Assembly (NCBI GenBank): GCA_951802115.1
Contig: CATOPL010000003.1
Location: forward strand, 62,001-126,000
DNA length: 64,000 nt
Direction of reading: 5' to 3'
Source: an uncultured Lachnospiraceae bacterium
GTDB lineage: Bacteria > Bacillota > Clostridia > Lachnospirales > Lachnospiraceae
Positions 53,081 to 61,684 of the stretch are shown here, one piece after another. Made by a program: the position numbers and the translations under genes. Within the stretch, counting starts at the first letter, position 1. Each line of letters begins with the position of its first letter. The notes under the pieces were generated by a model. It made no database searches. It was not told where the DNA came from and saw nothing but the letters and a program-made list of their open reading frames with translations.

Positions 53081-54199
53081 ATGAAAGAAATACACGGCAT
53101 CTGCACTTCTGCAAAAATCTTCACAGATTCCATCGATCATTATGCTCTGGCACAGGCGCAGATGATCTGCGATCATACATGTGCCGCCAACAGTCACGTA
53201 CGCATTATGCCGGATGTACATCCGGGCAAAACCGGGCCCGTCGGGCTGACCATGACTTTTCAGGACCGGATGCTCCCTGCACTCCTTGGCATCGACGTCG
53301 GATGCGGTATGACCTGTGCGGTTCTGGGAAAAAAGAAAATCGAGTACCAGCGGCTGGACGCCGTGATCCGGGAACAGGTTCCCGCAGGCATGTCCATCCG
53401 GCGCACGCCCCACAGCCGCGCAGAGTCTTTTCCTTACGAACAATTAGAATGCGCCGAACACATTCATCTGGAAAAAACCGTTTTAAGCATGGGAACTCTG
53501 GGCGGAGGAAATCATTTTATAGAGATTGACCGCGACGAGGAAGGCGTCTGCTATCTGACCATCCACAGCGGAAGCCGCAGACTGGGAAAAGAAATGACGG
53601 AACATTATCTCCGACTGGGACAAAAACAGTTAAAATCCCGGGGAATTTCTGCACCCTATCCCATGATCTGGCTCGATAAAGCACTGCTCCTTTCTTATCT
53701 TCAAGACCTGACTCTGGTACAGGACTACGCCGCACAGAACCGCCTGGCAATACTGGAAACGCTTTGTAAATATATGAAATGGAAACCGACGGATGTCTTT
53801 TCCTGTCCTCACAACTATGTGTCCCGTGAAAAGGAGGGCTTTTTGCTGCGCAAGGGAGCAGTTTCTGCCCGGAAAGGAGAACGCCTCCTGATCCCGGTCA
53901 ATATGCGGGACGGAATCATCCTCGCTGTCGGCAGAGGAAATCCGGACTGGAACTGTTCTGCGCCGCATGGATCCGGAAGAATTTTAAAAAGAGAAGACGT
54001 AGCCAGAAAATACACGCTTTCCCGCTTCAAATCGGAGATGAAAGGAATCCATTGTACCTGTATCAGCAGAGAAACTCTGGACGAAGCCCCCTTTGCCTAT
54101 CGGGACATCCAGACAATCGCCGCACAGATTAAGGACACAGCAGAAATCCGGAAAATATTAACTCCTGTTTATAATTACAAGGCAGGAAGCCGCTCCTGA
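53081..54199 (+). CDS. rtcB: RNA-splicing ligase RtcB
   Basis: A 372-residue RtcB that joins RNA 2',3'-cyclic phosphate or 3'-phosphate ends to 5'-OH ends using GTP and Mn. Metal and catalytic motifs are MPDVHPGKTGPVG, LLGIDVGCGMTCAV with the metal Cys, GGGNHFIEI, HSGSRRLG and the guanylylated His in CSAPHGSGRILKR. The ATG at 53081 follows AAAGGAAA; the frame is open 70 codons further upstream, but that stretch lacks RtcB homology and overlaps the structured leader. No archease gene is adjacent. A small Cys-rich protein gene follows at 90 nt. Its likely role is tRNA or mRNA repair. Confidence 0.94.
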   Translation: MKEIHGICTSAKIFTDSIDHYALAQAQMICDHTCAANSHVRIMPDVHPGKTGPVGLTMTFQDRMLPALLGIDVGCGMTCAVLGKKKIEYQRLDAVIREQVPAGMSIRRTPHSRAESFPYEQLECAEHIHLEKTVLSMGTLGGGNHFIEIDRDEEGVCYLTIHSGSRRLGKEMTEHYLRLGQKQLKSRGISAPYPMIWLDKALLLSYLQDLTLVQDYAAQNRLAILETLCKYMKWKPTDVFSCPHNYVSREKEGFLLRKGAVSARKGERLLIPVNMRDGIILAVGRGNPDWNCSAPHGSGRILKREDVARKYTLSRFKSEMKGIHCTCISRETLDEAPFAYRDIQTIAAQIKDTAEIRKILTPVYNYKAGSRS

Positions 54200-54289
54200 A
54201 CACGGATTCTGCCATCCATCTACCAGAAACAAAAGTTATGAACTGCGTGTTTCGCGGCAATGTTTTCCATTTACGAAAGGACTGCAAAC

Positions 54290-54484
54290 ATGGCAAAATA
54301 CAGAGAAACACCCTGCAAATATTATCTGGCACTGGGCCAGTGCACGAAAGGCCGCGATGCCTGTCACCGTACTTACTGTCAGCACTGTGCGAAATATGTA
54401 CCACGCGCCCGAGTGCGTCATAAAAACAAAAAAAAGCTGTACAATCAGAAAGAAAGAGGATGGGATTTTTCAAACACGTTCTAA
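54290..54484 (+). CDS. Small CCCH-like Cys-rich protein
   Basis: A 64-residue basic protein starting behind AAGGA. It has C-x8-C-x6-C-H-x3-C-x2-C spacing (PCKYYLALGQC, RDACHRTYCQHC), close to a CCCH zinc finger, then a Lys/Arg-rich tail suited to RNA binding. From memory, similar short proteins occur in other Firmicutes without known function. Its position right after rtcB suggests an RNA-related role, which is inference. The last five residues (FSNTF) and the TAA stop are encoded by a MITE terminal repeat, so the natural C-terminus has been replaced. Confidence 0.75.
   Translation: MAKYRETPCKYYLALGQCTKGRDACHRTYCQHCAKYVPRARVRHKNKKKLYNQKERGWDFSNTF
54467..54483. mobile_element. Solo MITE terminal repeat at a gene's 3' end
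   Basis: TTTTCAAACACGTTCTA matches the right end of the 164-bp element (two differences). It encodes the final codons and stop of the CCCH-like protein. Confidence 0.6.
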
Positions 54485-54705
54485 TACCCTAATTCTCTTT
54501 TCCACTGCGCTCGGAAAGAAACAGCCCTGTAACTGTCAGAACCGTTCCCGCTGCCGATACCCATGTGACCGGTTCCTTATAAAATATTTCAATTTGATAG
54601 CTGTACCATGCTATTTGTTTACAAACAGCAGGTCTTTATTTTGGAATATGCACAAAATGAATATATCGAACGAAAATAGAAGCTTATTTCTTCTGAATAA
54701 AGTTT

Positions 54706-54737
54706 TAGAGCGTGTTTGATTTTTCAGACACGCTCTA
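54706..54737. mobile_element. 32-bp palindrome made of two MITE ends
   Basis: TAGAGCGTGTTTGA and TCAGACACGCTCTA flank only TTTT. It looks like a left and a right end with the interior deleted. It could also act as a hairpin downstream of the DUF1540 gene, but no T-run follows. The rest of 54485-54773 shows nothing recognisable. Confidence 0.6.
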
Positions 54738-54773
54738 ATCCTCACAGCACCATCAGGCACACAGACAATGCTT

Positions 54774-55094
54774 TTATTTACATCCGCAGCGGAATGTCGC
54801 GCACTCCGTCTCGCCGCATTTGCAGGCATTGGAGCCTGCAACCTGAATCTGATCTGCATGGCACTTGCAGGACTGATTGTAGCTGCAGGTCGTCGCATCG
54901 CAGGAAACCTCCGTAGGCTTGCTGGGAATATCATCCGCATTGCGGGTTCCGTCATATTTACGCTCACGGAAGCTGTCGCAGCAGGTCTGATCTGTCACTT
55001 TTGCATCTCGGCCGCCTACATGGATATTATCCTTGCAACAGCTGTTATCCTTATTATACGTACAGTTTACAACGGAACAGTCTAATCTTGTCAT
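54774..55094 (-). CDS. DUF1540 Cys-rich protein
   Basis: A 106-residue protein made of two DUF1540 units, each with CxxxxC...CxxxxI.V...A....TxCxxF spacing: LDCSVVNCTYNKDNSCCKDNIHV and SCDATTCSYNQSCKCHADQIQV. It has 16 or so cysteines in all and ends CGCK. DUF1540 proteins are common in spore-forming Clostridia; function is unknown but metal binding is likely. The second ATG after AAGGAGGACATGAAC is chosen on spacing. It is single and divergent from the polymerase gene. Confidence 0.9.
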   Translation of the reverse strand: MTRLDCSVVNCTYNKDNSCCKDNIHVGGRDAKVTDQTCCDSFRERKYDGTRNADDIPSKPTEVSCDATTCSYNQSCKCHADQIQVAGSNACKCGETECATFRCGCK

Positions 55095-55330
55095 GTTCAT
55101 GTCCTCCTTCAGATTGTGATAAGCATAGTATCCGAAATCCGAAGAAAAATATGCGGGAAAATTTTACGGATTTTGATTTCACAATCCTGCAGATATGAAA
55201 TAATCCCATATCTCTGTGACATTCAAATTAAAATTTCGTTTGGAGCAGGGCGCCTTGTCATTACTGCAGCCGCATTCATCACATGGTACGATCAGCAGAC
55301 AGGAAAACACAGGAAATATAAAAATAACAT

Positions 55331-55358
55331 TTGATCCGAACAGATATTCTGGTATAAT
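55331..55358 (+). promoter_or_regulatory. Promoter with LexA-like box, Y-family polymerase operon
   Basis: TTGATC (55331-55336) and TATAAT (55353-55358, extended TG) are 16 nt apart. Between them GAACAGATATTC (55338-55349) matches GAAC-N4-GTTC in seven of eight positions, as in Gram-positive SOS boxes. The rest of the 55101-55400 gap shows no gene. Confidence 0.6.
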
Positions 55359-55400
55359 ATAGGAGCAGCCAAAGTACACGGATCGGAAAGGAGGCCGCAT

Positions 55401-56930
55401 ATGACAGAAGAGCAGCACATTTACATCGCTATCGATCTTAAATCTTTTTACGCTTCCGTGGAATGTATCGAACGCCGTCTGAATCCACTCACCACACACC
55501 TGGTTGTAGCAGACGCCCAAAGAACTGAAAAAACAATCTGCCTCGCCGTATCTCCTTCTTTGAAAGCCTATGGGATATCCGGTCGGGCCAGACTGTTTGA
55601 AGTCGTACAGAGAGTGAAAGAAGTAAACCAGGAACGCCGGAACAAAGCTCCTGACAGGATGTTTACCGGTTCTTCCTATTATGCCCCGGAACTGGAAGCG
55701 CATCCGGAACTGGAACTCTCCTACCTGACTGCTCCTCCCCGAATGGCATTTTATATCGAATACAGCACCCGTATCTATAATATCTACCTGAAATACATTG
55801 CTCCCGAGGATATCCATGTCTATTCCATCGACGAAGTATTCATGGATGTTACCCAATATCTGCAAATTTATAAAATGACTCCCAGGCAACTGACTGCAAA
55901 AATCATACAGGATGTTTTTGATACGACAGGCATAACCGCGGCTGCCGGAATCGGCACCAATCTGTATCTTTGCAAGGTAGCCATGGATATCGTGGCCAAA
56001 CATGTGGAGCCTGATCAGAACGGCGTCCGTATCGCGGAACTCGACGAGATGAAATACCGCCGGCTTTTATGGAATCACCGCCCGCTTACCGACTTCTGGA
56101 GAATCGGCCGCGGTTATCAGAAAAAGCTGGAAGCCGTCGGGCTTTACACGATGGGAGATATTGCCCGCTGTTCCCTCGGAAAAGACAGGGATTATCACAA
56201 TGAAGATCTGCTCTATGACCTGTTCGGAATCAATGCGGAACTTCTCATCGACCACGCCTGGGGATGGGAACCTACCACCATTGATCTGGTCAAAGCCTAC
56301 AAACCGGAAAACAACAGCATCTGTTCCGGACAAGTGCTGCAGCATCCTTATGATTCTGAAAAAGGAAAACTGATTGTCCGGGAGATGGCCGATCTGCTGG
56401 CTCTGGAGCTTGTGAGCAAACATCTTGTTACCGATCAGCTGACCCTGACCATTGGCTATGACCGCGATAATCTGACAGATCCCACGCTCCGGAACAGCTA
56501 CAAAGGAGAAATCACTTCTGACCGCTACGGCAGAAAAGTTCCCCGGCACGCTCACGGAACCGTCAATCTGAACTGCCGCTCGTCCTCCGCGCAGCTGATC
56601 ACGGACGCTGCTTTAGACCTGTACGGACGTATCATCGATTCCCGGCTGACCATACGCCGGGTAACCATCACTGCCGAACGCCTGACAGACGAAGCCGAAG
56701 CAGTCCGGGCAGAATCTTATGAACAGCTTGATCTGTTCACCGACTACGACATGCTTCAAAAAAAGAAAGCAGAACAACAGCAGCGGCTTTCCAGAGAACG
56801 AAAGCTTCAGGAAGCCATGCTGTCCGTAAAAAAGAAATATGGAAAAAACGCCATTCTCAAAGGTATGAACCTGCAGGAAGGCGCCACCACGATAAAGCGA
56901 AACCGACAGATCGGAGGACATAAGGCATGA
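55401..56930 (+). CDS. Y-family DNA polymerase (UmuC/DinB type)
   Basis: A 509-residue translesion polymerase. Catalytic motifs are AIDLKSFYASVE (first Asp) and VYSIDEVFMDVT (Asp-Glu pair); a helix-hairpin-helix region with FWRIGRGYQKKLEAVGL and a little-finger domain follow. The C-terminal LQEGATTIKRNRQIGGHK is a linear motif common in this clostridial subgroup. It starts behind AAAGGAGG and overlaps the YolD gene by 4 nt. A LexA-like box in its promoter suggests SOS induction. Confidence 0.93.
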   Translation: MTEEQHIYIAIDLKSFYASVECIERRLNPLTTHLVVADAQRTEKTICLAVSPSLKAYGISGRARLFEVVQRVKEVNQERRNKAPDRMFTGSSYYAPELEAHPELELSYLTAPPRMAFYIEYSTRIYNIYLKYIAPEDIHVYSIDEVFMDVTQYLQIYKMTPRQLTAKIIQDVFDTTGITAAAGIGTNLYLCKVAMDIVAKHVEPDQNGVRIAELDEMKYRRLLWNHRPLTDFWRIGRGYQKKLEAVGLYTMGDIARCSLGKDRDYHNEDLLYDLFGINAELLIDHAWGWEPTTIDLVKAYKPENNSICSGQVLQHPYDSEKGKLIVREMADLLALELVSKHLVTDQLTLTIGYDRDNLTDPTLRNSYKGEITSDRYGRKVPRHAHGTVNLNCRSSSAQLITDAALDLYGRIIDSRLTIRRVTITAERLTDEAEAVRAESYEQLDLFTDYDMLQKKKAEQQQRLSRERKLQEAMLSVKKKYGKNAILKGMNLQEGATTIKRNRQIGGHKA

Positions 56931-57367
56931 TCCGCAGCACATCTTTGGACCACCCGCACAAATACGACGACATCATCGATCTGCCGCACCATGTATCTGC
57001 AAAGCATCCGCAGATGTCCCTTCTGAACCGGGCCGCTCAGTTTTCTCCTTTTGCGGCTCTTACCGGACATGCGGCTGCAATCCGCGAAACCGCCAGACAG
57101 ACCGAAGCTTTTATGGAACTGAACGAAGACCAGAAGGAACAACTGAATGAACAGCTTCTGCAGATCAAAGAAATGTTGTCTCAGAAACCGGAAGCATCGG
57201 TAGAGATTACCTGTTTTCAGCCGGATCAGAAAAAAAACGGCGGAGCTTATGTGACGATGCAAAAAAAAGTGAAAAAGATTGACGAATTCCAGCGGCAGCT
57301 TCTTTTTTCAGACGGATCAGTCCTTTCAATGGAATATCTTTTTTCTGTTGAGTTTCCATCCCTCTGA
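56927..57367 (+). CDS. YolD-like protein
   Basis: A 146-residue YolD-family protein (MSLLNRAAQFSPFAALTGHAAAI is the family core), encoded with Y-family polymerases in Firmicutes and phages and proposed to be a UmuD-like accessory. There is no protease-type catalytic pair. Its ATG overlaps the polymerase stop (ATGA), so both are made from the same damage-inducible mRNA. It ends 86 nt from the convergent purL stop, with a shared bidirectional terminator. Confidence 0.88.
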   Translation: MIRSTSLDHPHKYDDIIDLPHHVSAKHPQMSLLNRAAQFSPFAALTGHAAAIRETARQTEAFMELNEDQKEQLNEQLLQIKEMLSQKPEASVEITCFQPDQKKNGGAYVTMQKKVKKIDEFQRQLLFSDGSVLSMEYLFSVEFPSL

Positions 57368-57394
57368 AAAATCACCGGGCTTCCCTGTTTATAA

Positions 57395-57438
57395 AAATGG
57401 CCTCACAGAAAGGAATTTTCCTCTCTGCAAGGTCATTT
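57395..57438. terminator. Bidirectional terminator between yolD and purL
   Basis: AAATGGCCTCACAGAAAGGAA and its imperfect complement around 57416-57438 form a long stem with A/T tracts on both sides. It serves the two convergent transcripts. Confidence 0.7.
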
Positions 57439-57452
57439 AAACTTGCTCTGTC

Positions 57453-60400
57453 CTATCTGAAATATTCCACTCCCGACTCAAAGATTTTCATATCCTGTTC
57501 GCCGTAAATATTCATTGCCACGGCTTCCCCGATTCGCTCTGCATGGCCCATCTTGCCCAGAATCCGTCCATCCGGGCTGGTAATTCCTTCAATGGACGCA
57601 TAAGAACCGTTTACATTCCACTCTTCGTCCATGGTCGGATGGCCTTCCAGATCCACATACTGCGTCGCCACCTGTCCGCTGGCAAACAGCTTCTCAATCC
57701 ACTCTTTCGGAGCAACAAAGCGTCCTTCTCCGTGCGAAGCCGGAATTACATAGGTTTCGCCTAGCTTTGCACCGGAAAGCCACGGAGACTTGTCCGTCAC
57801 CACCTTCGTATAAACCATACGGGAAACATGCCGGTTTATCGTATTGAACGTCAGCGTCGGAGAATCCGCAGTCTGTCCCACAATCTCTCCGTGGGGCAGA
57901 AGTCCCAGCTTGACCAGAGCCTGGAAACCATTGCAGATTCCAAGCGCCAGACCGTCTCTCTCGTTTAAAAGCTTCATGACCGCCTCTTTGATCTTCGCAT
58001 TCTGGAACGCCGTCGCAAAGAATTTGGCAGATCCGTCCGGCTCGTCACCCGCTGAAAATCCGCCCGGGAACATAATAATCTGAGCCTGGCTGATGGCTTT
58101 TTCAAAAGCATCCACAGATTCCCGGATATCATTTCCGCTCAGGTTCCGGAAAATCTTTGTCACCACATCCGCGCCTGCCCGCTCGAACGCCTTCCTGCTG
58201 TCATATTCACAGTTCGTGCCCGGAAATACCGGAATAAAGACCGTCGGCTTTGCCGTTTTATGTCTGCACACGTAGAGGCTGTCTGTATGATAGAGCGGCG
58301 TATCCAGAATCGCTTTATTCTTCACCGCCGTCGTTGGAAATACTTTTTCAAGTGTTCCCGTCCAGGCTTCCAGCGCCTCATCCATAGAGATAACCGCATT
58401 CCCATAGGAAAATCCGCTTTCGGTCACTTCACCGATCAAAGTATAGCCAATGGAAAGCTCCCCTGTTTTTCCATCCGCAACTTCTGCCACAATACCGCCG
58501 AAACCGGGGGCAAAGGCATCTCTCGGATCCAGACTGTGCTCCAGCTTCGCACCCAGTTTGTTACCAAAAGCCATTTTGCTGACTGCAGCAATGACGCCAT
58601 GCGCATCAAGCGCATAGGCAGACACAATCCTTCCTGCCTTCACATCCTCATGGAATTTTTTATATTGGTCAATCGCCTGCGCATAATCCGGAAGATCATA
58701 GTCGTCCCGATCAATCTTTAACAGCACCAGTTTATTTCCCGGCTTCTTGAACTCCGGCGTGATGATATGCCGATAGCTGGCAATATCTACTGCAAAGGAG
58801 ACCAGCGTCGGCGGCACATCTATGTCGTTGAACGTACCGGACATACTGTCCTTTCCGCCGATGGAAGGCAGGCCAAAGCCCATCTGTGCACTGTAAGCGC
58901 CCAGAAGCGCCGCGAAAGGCTGGCTCCAGCGATGAGGATCTTCTGTCATCCTGCGGAAGTATTCCTGGAAAGTAAAACGGATTCTGCGGTGATCTCCACC
59001 GGAAGCCACGATCTTCGCCACAGATTCCAGTACTGCATATACTGCGCCGTGATACGGAGACCAGCTGGACAGATACGGGTCAAACCCGTAGCTCATCATA
59101 GTGACAGTATCTGTCTTTCCCTGCAGGACCGGAAGCTTCGCCACCATGGTCTGGGTCTCCGTCAGCTGATATCTGCCGCCATAAGGCATAAATACGCTGC
59201 CTGCGCCGATGGAACCGTCAAACATTTCCACCAGCCCTTTCTGGGAGCATACGTTCAGATCTTTGAGCATATTCAGCCATGCTTCTCTGACATCGCCCAC
59301 TTCTTTCCTGTCAAAATACTTCTGTTCCTCCGACGGCATATCTACTGCCACAGCCGTCTCCTGATGCGCGCCGTTGGTATCAAGAAACGCACGGGAAAGG
59401 TTGACAATCTCTTTTCCTCTCCATTTCAAAACCAGCCTTTTTGACTCCGTCACCTCCGCCACGCAGACAGATTCCAGATTCTCCTCCGCAGCATACGTCA
59501 TAAATTCTTCTACATTTTCAGGATCCACGACCACCGCCATACGTTCCTGAGATTCTGAGATAGCGATTTCGGTCCCGTCAAGACCCGCATATTTTTTCGG
59601 TACTTTGTCAAGATCCACCAGCAGTCCGTCCGCCAGCTCGCCGATGGCGACGGACACGCCGCCCGCGCCGAAATCATTGCATTTTTTGATCAGCCGCGTC
59701 ACCTCCGGACGGCGGAACAGACGCTGAATCTTCCGTTCTGTGGGAGCATTTCCTTTCTGCACTTCTGCACCGCAGGTTTCAATGGACGCTTCTGTATGCA
59801 CCTTTGAAGAACCTGTAGCGCCGCCGCAGCCGTCACGCCCGGTACGTCCTCCCAGCAGAATAATGATATCCCCCGGATCAGAAGACTCCCGAATCACATC
59901 CTTCCTCGGAGCCGCGCCCATGACCGCGCCGATCTCCATGCGCTTGGCCACATAGTCCGGATGATAAATCTCCTTCACATAACCGGTGGCAAGCCCGATC
60001 TGATTTCCATAGGAGCTGTATCCGCCGGCTGCGCCCCGCACCAGCTTCTTCTGCGGAAGCTTGCCTTTCAGTGTTTCAGATACCGGCGCCGTCGGATCTG
60101 CCGCTCCGGTCACGCGCATGGCCTGATATACATAGGTACGTCCGGAAAGCGGATCGCGGATCGCCCCTCCCAGACAGGTTGCAGCTCCGCCGAACGGCTC
60201 AATCTCTGTGGGATGATTGTGCGTCTCATTTTTAAAATTCACCAGCCACTCTTCTGTCTTTCCGTCTACTTCCACCGGCACGACAATCGAGCAGGCGTTG
60301 ATCTCCTCGGATTCCTCCTGATCCTGGAGCTTCCCTTCTTTTTTCAGCTTGCGCATGGCCATCAGCGCCAGATCCATCAGACAGACAAACTTGTCCTCCC

Positions 60401-61196
60401 TGCCCTGAAAGATCTCCTGATGATCCGCCAGATACTGCTGGTAGGTGTCTTCAATCGGTTTCCGATAATATCCGTCTTCAAAAGACACCTCTGTCAGTTC
60501 TGTCGAAAAGGTCGTATGACGGCAGTGATCAGACCAGTAGGTATCCAGTACCCGGATCTCTGTCATAGACGGATCGCGCTGTTCTTCTTTCTTAAAATAA
60601 TTTCGGATATGCAGGAAATCCTTAAACGTCATGGCAAGATTCAGCGAATCATAAAGCTCCTTCAGAGCCGTTTCCGACATCTTTCTGAAATCGTCAAAGA
60701 TCGTCACATCTCCCGGCTCCTGGAACACCGTTGCAAGTGTCTGCGGCTTCGCCATATCTGTCTCCCGTGAATCCACCGGATTGATACAGAAAGCTTTGAC
60801 AGCTGCGAACTCCTCTTCTGTCACACTGCCTTCAATCACGTAAACCGTGGCCGTGCGGATCACCGGTTCTTCAGAAGAATCCAGAAACTGCACGCATTGC
60901 ACCGCAGAATCTGCTCTCTGGTCAAACTGTCCCGGCAGATACTCCACTCCGAACACCGCCGCATGTTCCGAAACCTCAAAGTTCTCCTGATACAGCATAT
61001 CTACCGGCGGCTCGCTGAACACAGTCCTGCACGCCTTCTCAAAAGTCTCATCCTTGATGTTTTCCACATCATAACGGATCAGCATCCGGACACCTGTAAC
61101 GGTCTGAATTCCAAGATAGCTTCTGATCTCATCTTCCAGTTCCTTTGCCTTGACGGCAAATGCTTCTTTCTTCTCCACAAAGACGCGTCTTACCAT
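57453..61196 (-). CDS. purL: Phosphoribosylformylglycinamidine synthase
   Basis: A 1247-residue single-chain FGAM synthase, fourth step of purine synthesis. The N-terminal PurS-like domain, linker, two AIR-synthase-like halves (FKNETHNHPTEIEPFGGAATCLGG, GGKDSMSGTF) and the C-terminal glutamine amidotransferase are all present, with Cys in LGICNGFQALVKLG and His-Glu in SHGEGRF. Length is normal for Clostridia. The ATG follows AGGAGG. It is monocistronic, with a leader of about 230 nt that may form a structured element and no known purine riboswitch. Confidence 0.96.
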   Translation of the reverse strand: MVRRVFVEKKEAFAVKAKELEDEIRSYLGIQTVTGVRMLIRYDVENIKDETFEKACRTVFSEPPVDMLYQENFEVSEHAAVFGVEYLPGQFDQRADSAVQCVQFLDSSEEPVIRTATVYVIEGSVTEEEFAAVKAFCINPVDSRETDMAKPQTLATVFQEPGDVTIFDDFRKMSETALKELYDSLNLAMTFKDFLHIRNYFKKEEQRDPSMTEIRVLDTYWSDHCRHTTFSTELTEVSFEDGYYRKPIEDTYQQYLADHQEIFQGREDKFVCLMDLALMAMRKLKKEGKLQDQEESEEINACSIVVPVEVDGKTEEWLVNFKNETHNHPTEIEPFGGAATCLGGAIRDPLSGRTYVYQAMRVTGAADPTAPVSETLKGKLPQKKLVRGAAGGYSSYGNQIGLATGYVKEIYHPDYVAKRMEIGAVMGAAPRKDVIRESSDPGDIIILLGGRTGRDGCGGATGSSKVHTEASIETCGAEVQKGNAPTERKIQRLFRRPEVTRLIKKCNDFGAGGVSVAIGELADGLLVDLDKVPKKYAGLDGTEIAISESQERMAVVVDPENVEEFMTYAAEENLESVCVAEVTESKRLVLKWRGKEIVNLSRAFLDTNGAHQETAVAVDMPSEEQKYFDRKEVGDVREAWLNMLKDLNVCSQKGLVEMFDGSIGAGSVFMPYGGRYQLTETQTMVAKLPVLQGKTDTVTMMSYGFDPYLSSWSPYHGAVYAVLESVAKIVASGGDHRRIRFTFQEYFRRMTEDPHRWSQPFAALLGAYSAQMGFGLPSIGGKDSMSGTFNDIDVPPTLVSFAVDIASYRHIITPEFKKPGNKLVLLKIDRDDYDLPDYAQAIDQYKKFHEDVKAGRIVSAYALDAHGVIAAVSKMAFGNKLGAKLEHSLDPRDAFAPGFGGIVAEVADGKTGELSIGYTLIGEVTESGFSYGNAVISMDEALEAWTGTLEKVFPTTAVKNKAILDTPLYHTDSLYVCRHKTAKPTVFIPVFPGTNCEYDSRKAFERAGADVVTKIFRNLSGNDIRESVDAFEKAISQAQIIMFPGGFSAGDEPDGSAKFFATAFQNAKIKEAVMKLLNERDGLALGICNGFQALVKLGLLPHGEIVGQTADSPTLTFNTINRHVSRMVYTKVVTDKSPWLSGAKLGETYVIPASHGEGRFVAPKEWIEKLFASGQVATQYVDLEGHPTMDEEWNVNGSYASIEGITSPDGRILGKMGHAERIGEAVAMNIYGEQDMKIFESGVEYFR

Positions 61197-61350
61197 GCTT
61201 TCTTACCTCCTGGTTATGGTTGTGTACTCCCGACATTTCTTCTGCATCTGCTTGTATGGCTGATTCTTTGCTTTATGGACATTTGTACATATCTGCTCAG
61301 AAACAGACTTACAAATCCGGCACAGAGAAACCCCGAAAACCTGTAATTTT

Positions 61351-61395
61351 GCATCCGTCTCCTGCCATCCCTTGCGGATATCTTCTGACCGATGC
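61351..61395 (-). ncRNA. Candidate structured element in the purL leader
   Basis: GCATCGGTC and GACGGATGC pair with one mismatch around asymmetric A/G-rich internal loops and an inner ATCC-GCAA-GGGAT hairpin with a GNRA loop. It lies 35 nt after the predicted promoter. It does not match purine, ZTP, PRPP or glycine riboswitch cores that I know. Confidence 0.35.
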
Positions 61396-61427
61396 TGCCT
61401 GTTCTACATGTTTCCTGCATTTTACCT

Positions 61428-61456
61428 ATCATAACATATATTTAATAATTAGTAAA
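61428..61456 (-). promoter_or_regulatory. Promoter of purL
   Basis: TTTACT (61451-61456) and TATGAT (61428-61433) are 17 nt apart on the minus strand, with an extended TG, in a very AT-rich stretch. Confidence 0.65.
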
Positions 61457-61600
61457 TTTAATATATATTAAAATAGTAATAAGTTTTACTTATATTTTAG
61501 TTTTCTCTTATCTGATTAATCATAGCACAGCAGGTTTCGCATTGCAAGCCGTGCAGCCGGACGCACATCCGTCTTTCCTTCTCCATAAAAGGAAACACAC

Positions 61601-61681
61601 ATAAAACAGGATTCCGCCCCTGTACTTCGTATGCATACAAACGCGCATACTGCCAAGTACAGGGGCGGAATCCTGTTTTAT
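61601..61681 (-). terminator. Long perfect inverted repeat ending the surface-protein gene
   Basis: Arms 61601-61627 and 61655-61681 are perfectly complementary over 27 bp, with a 27-nt loop that itself contains GTATGC/GCATAC. The minus-strand hairpin ends in TTTT, three nt after the surface-protein stop codon. It is a strong terminator, longer than usual. Confidence 0.85.
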
Positions 61682-61684
61682 TAT

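Noticed and set aside
54357..54719. 120-codon plus-strand frame after rtcB
   Set aside because: It overlaps the CCCH-like gene in another frame, has no ribosome site and runs through MITE relics.
61214..61432. 72-codon minus-strand frame in the purL leader
   Set aside because: No ribosome site and biased, Arg/Ser-rich content; more likely leader RNA.
61197..61500. Purine, ZTP or PRPP riboswitch before purL
   Set aside because: None of the conserved cores could be found by reading the minus strand.
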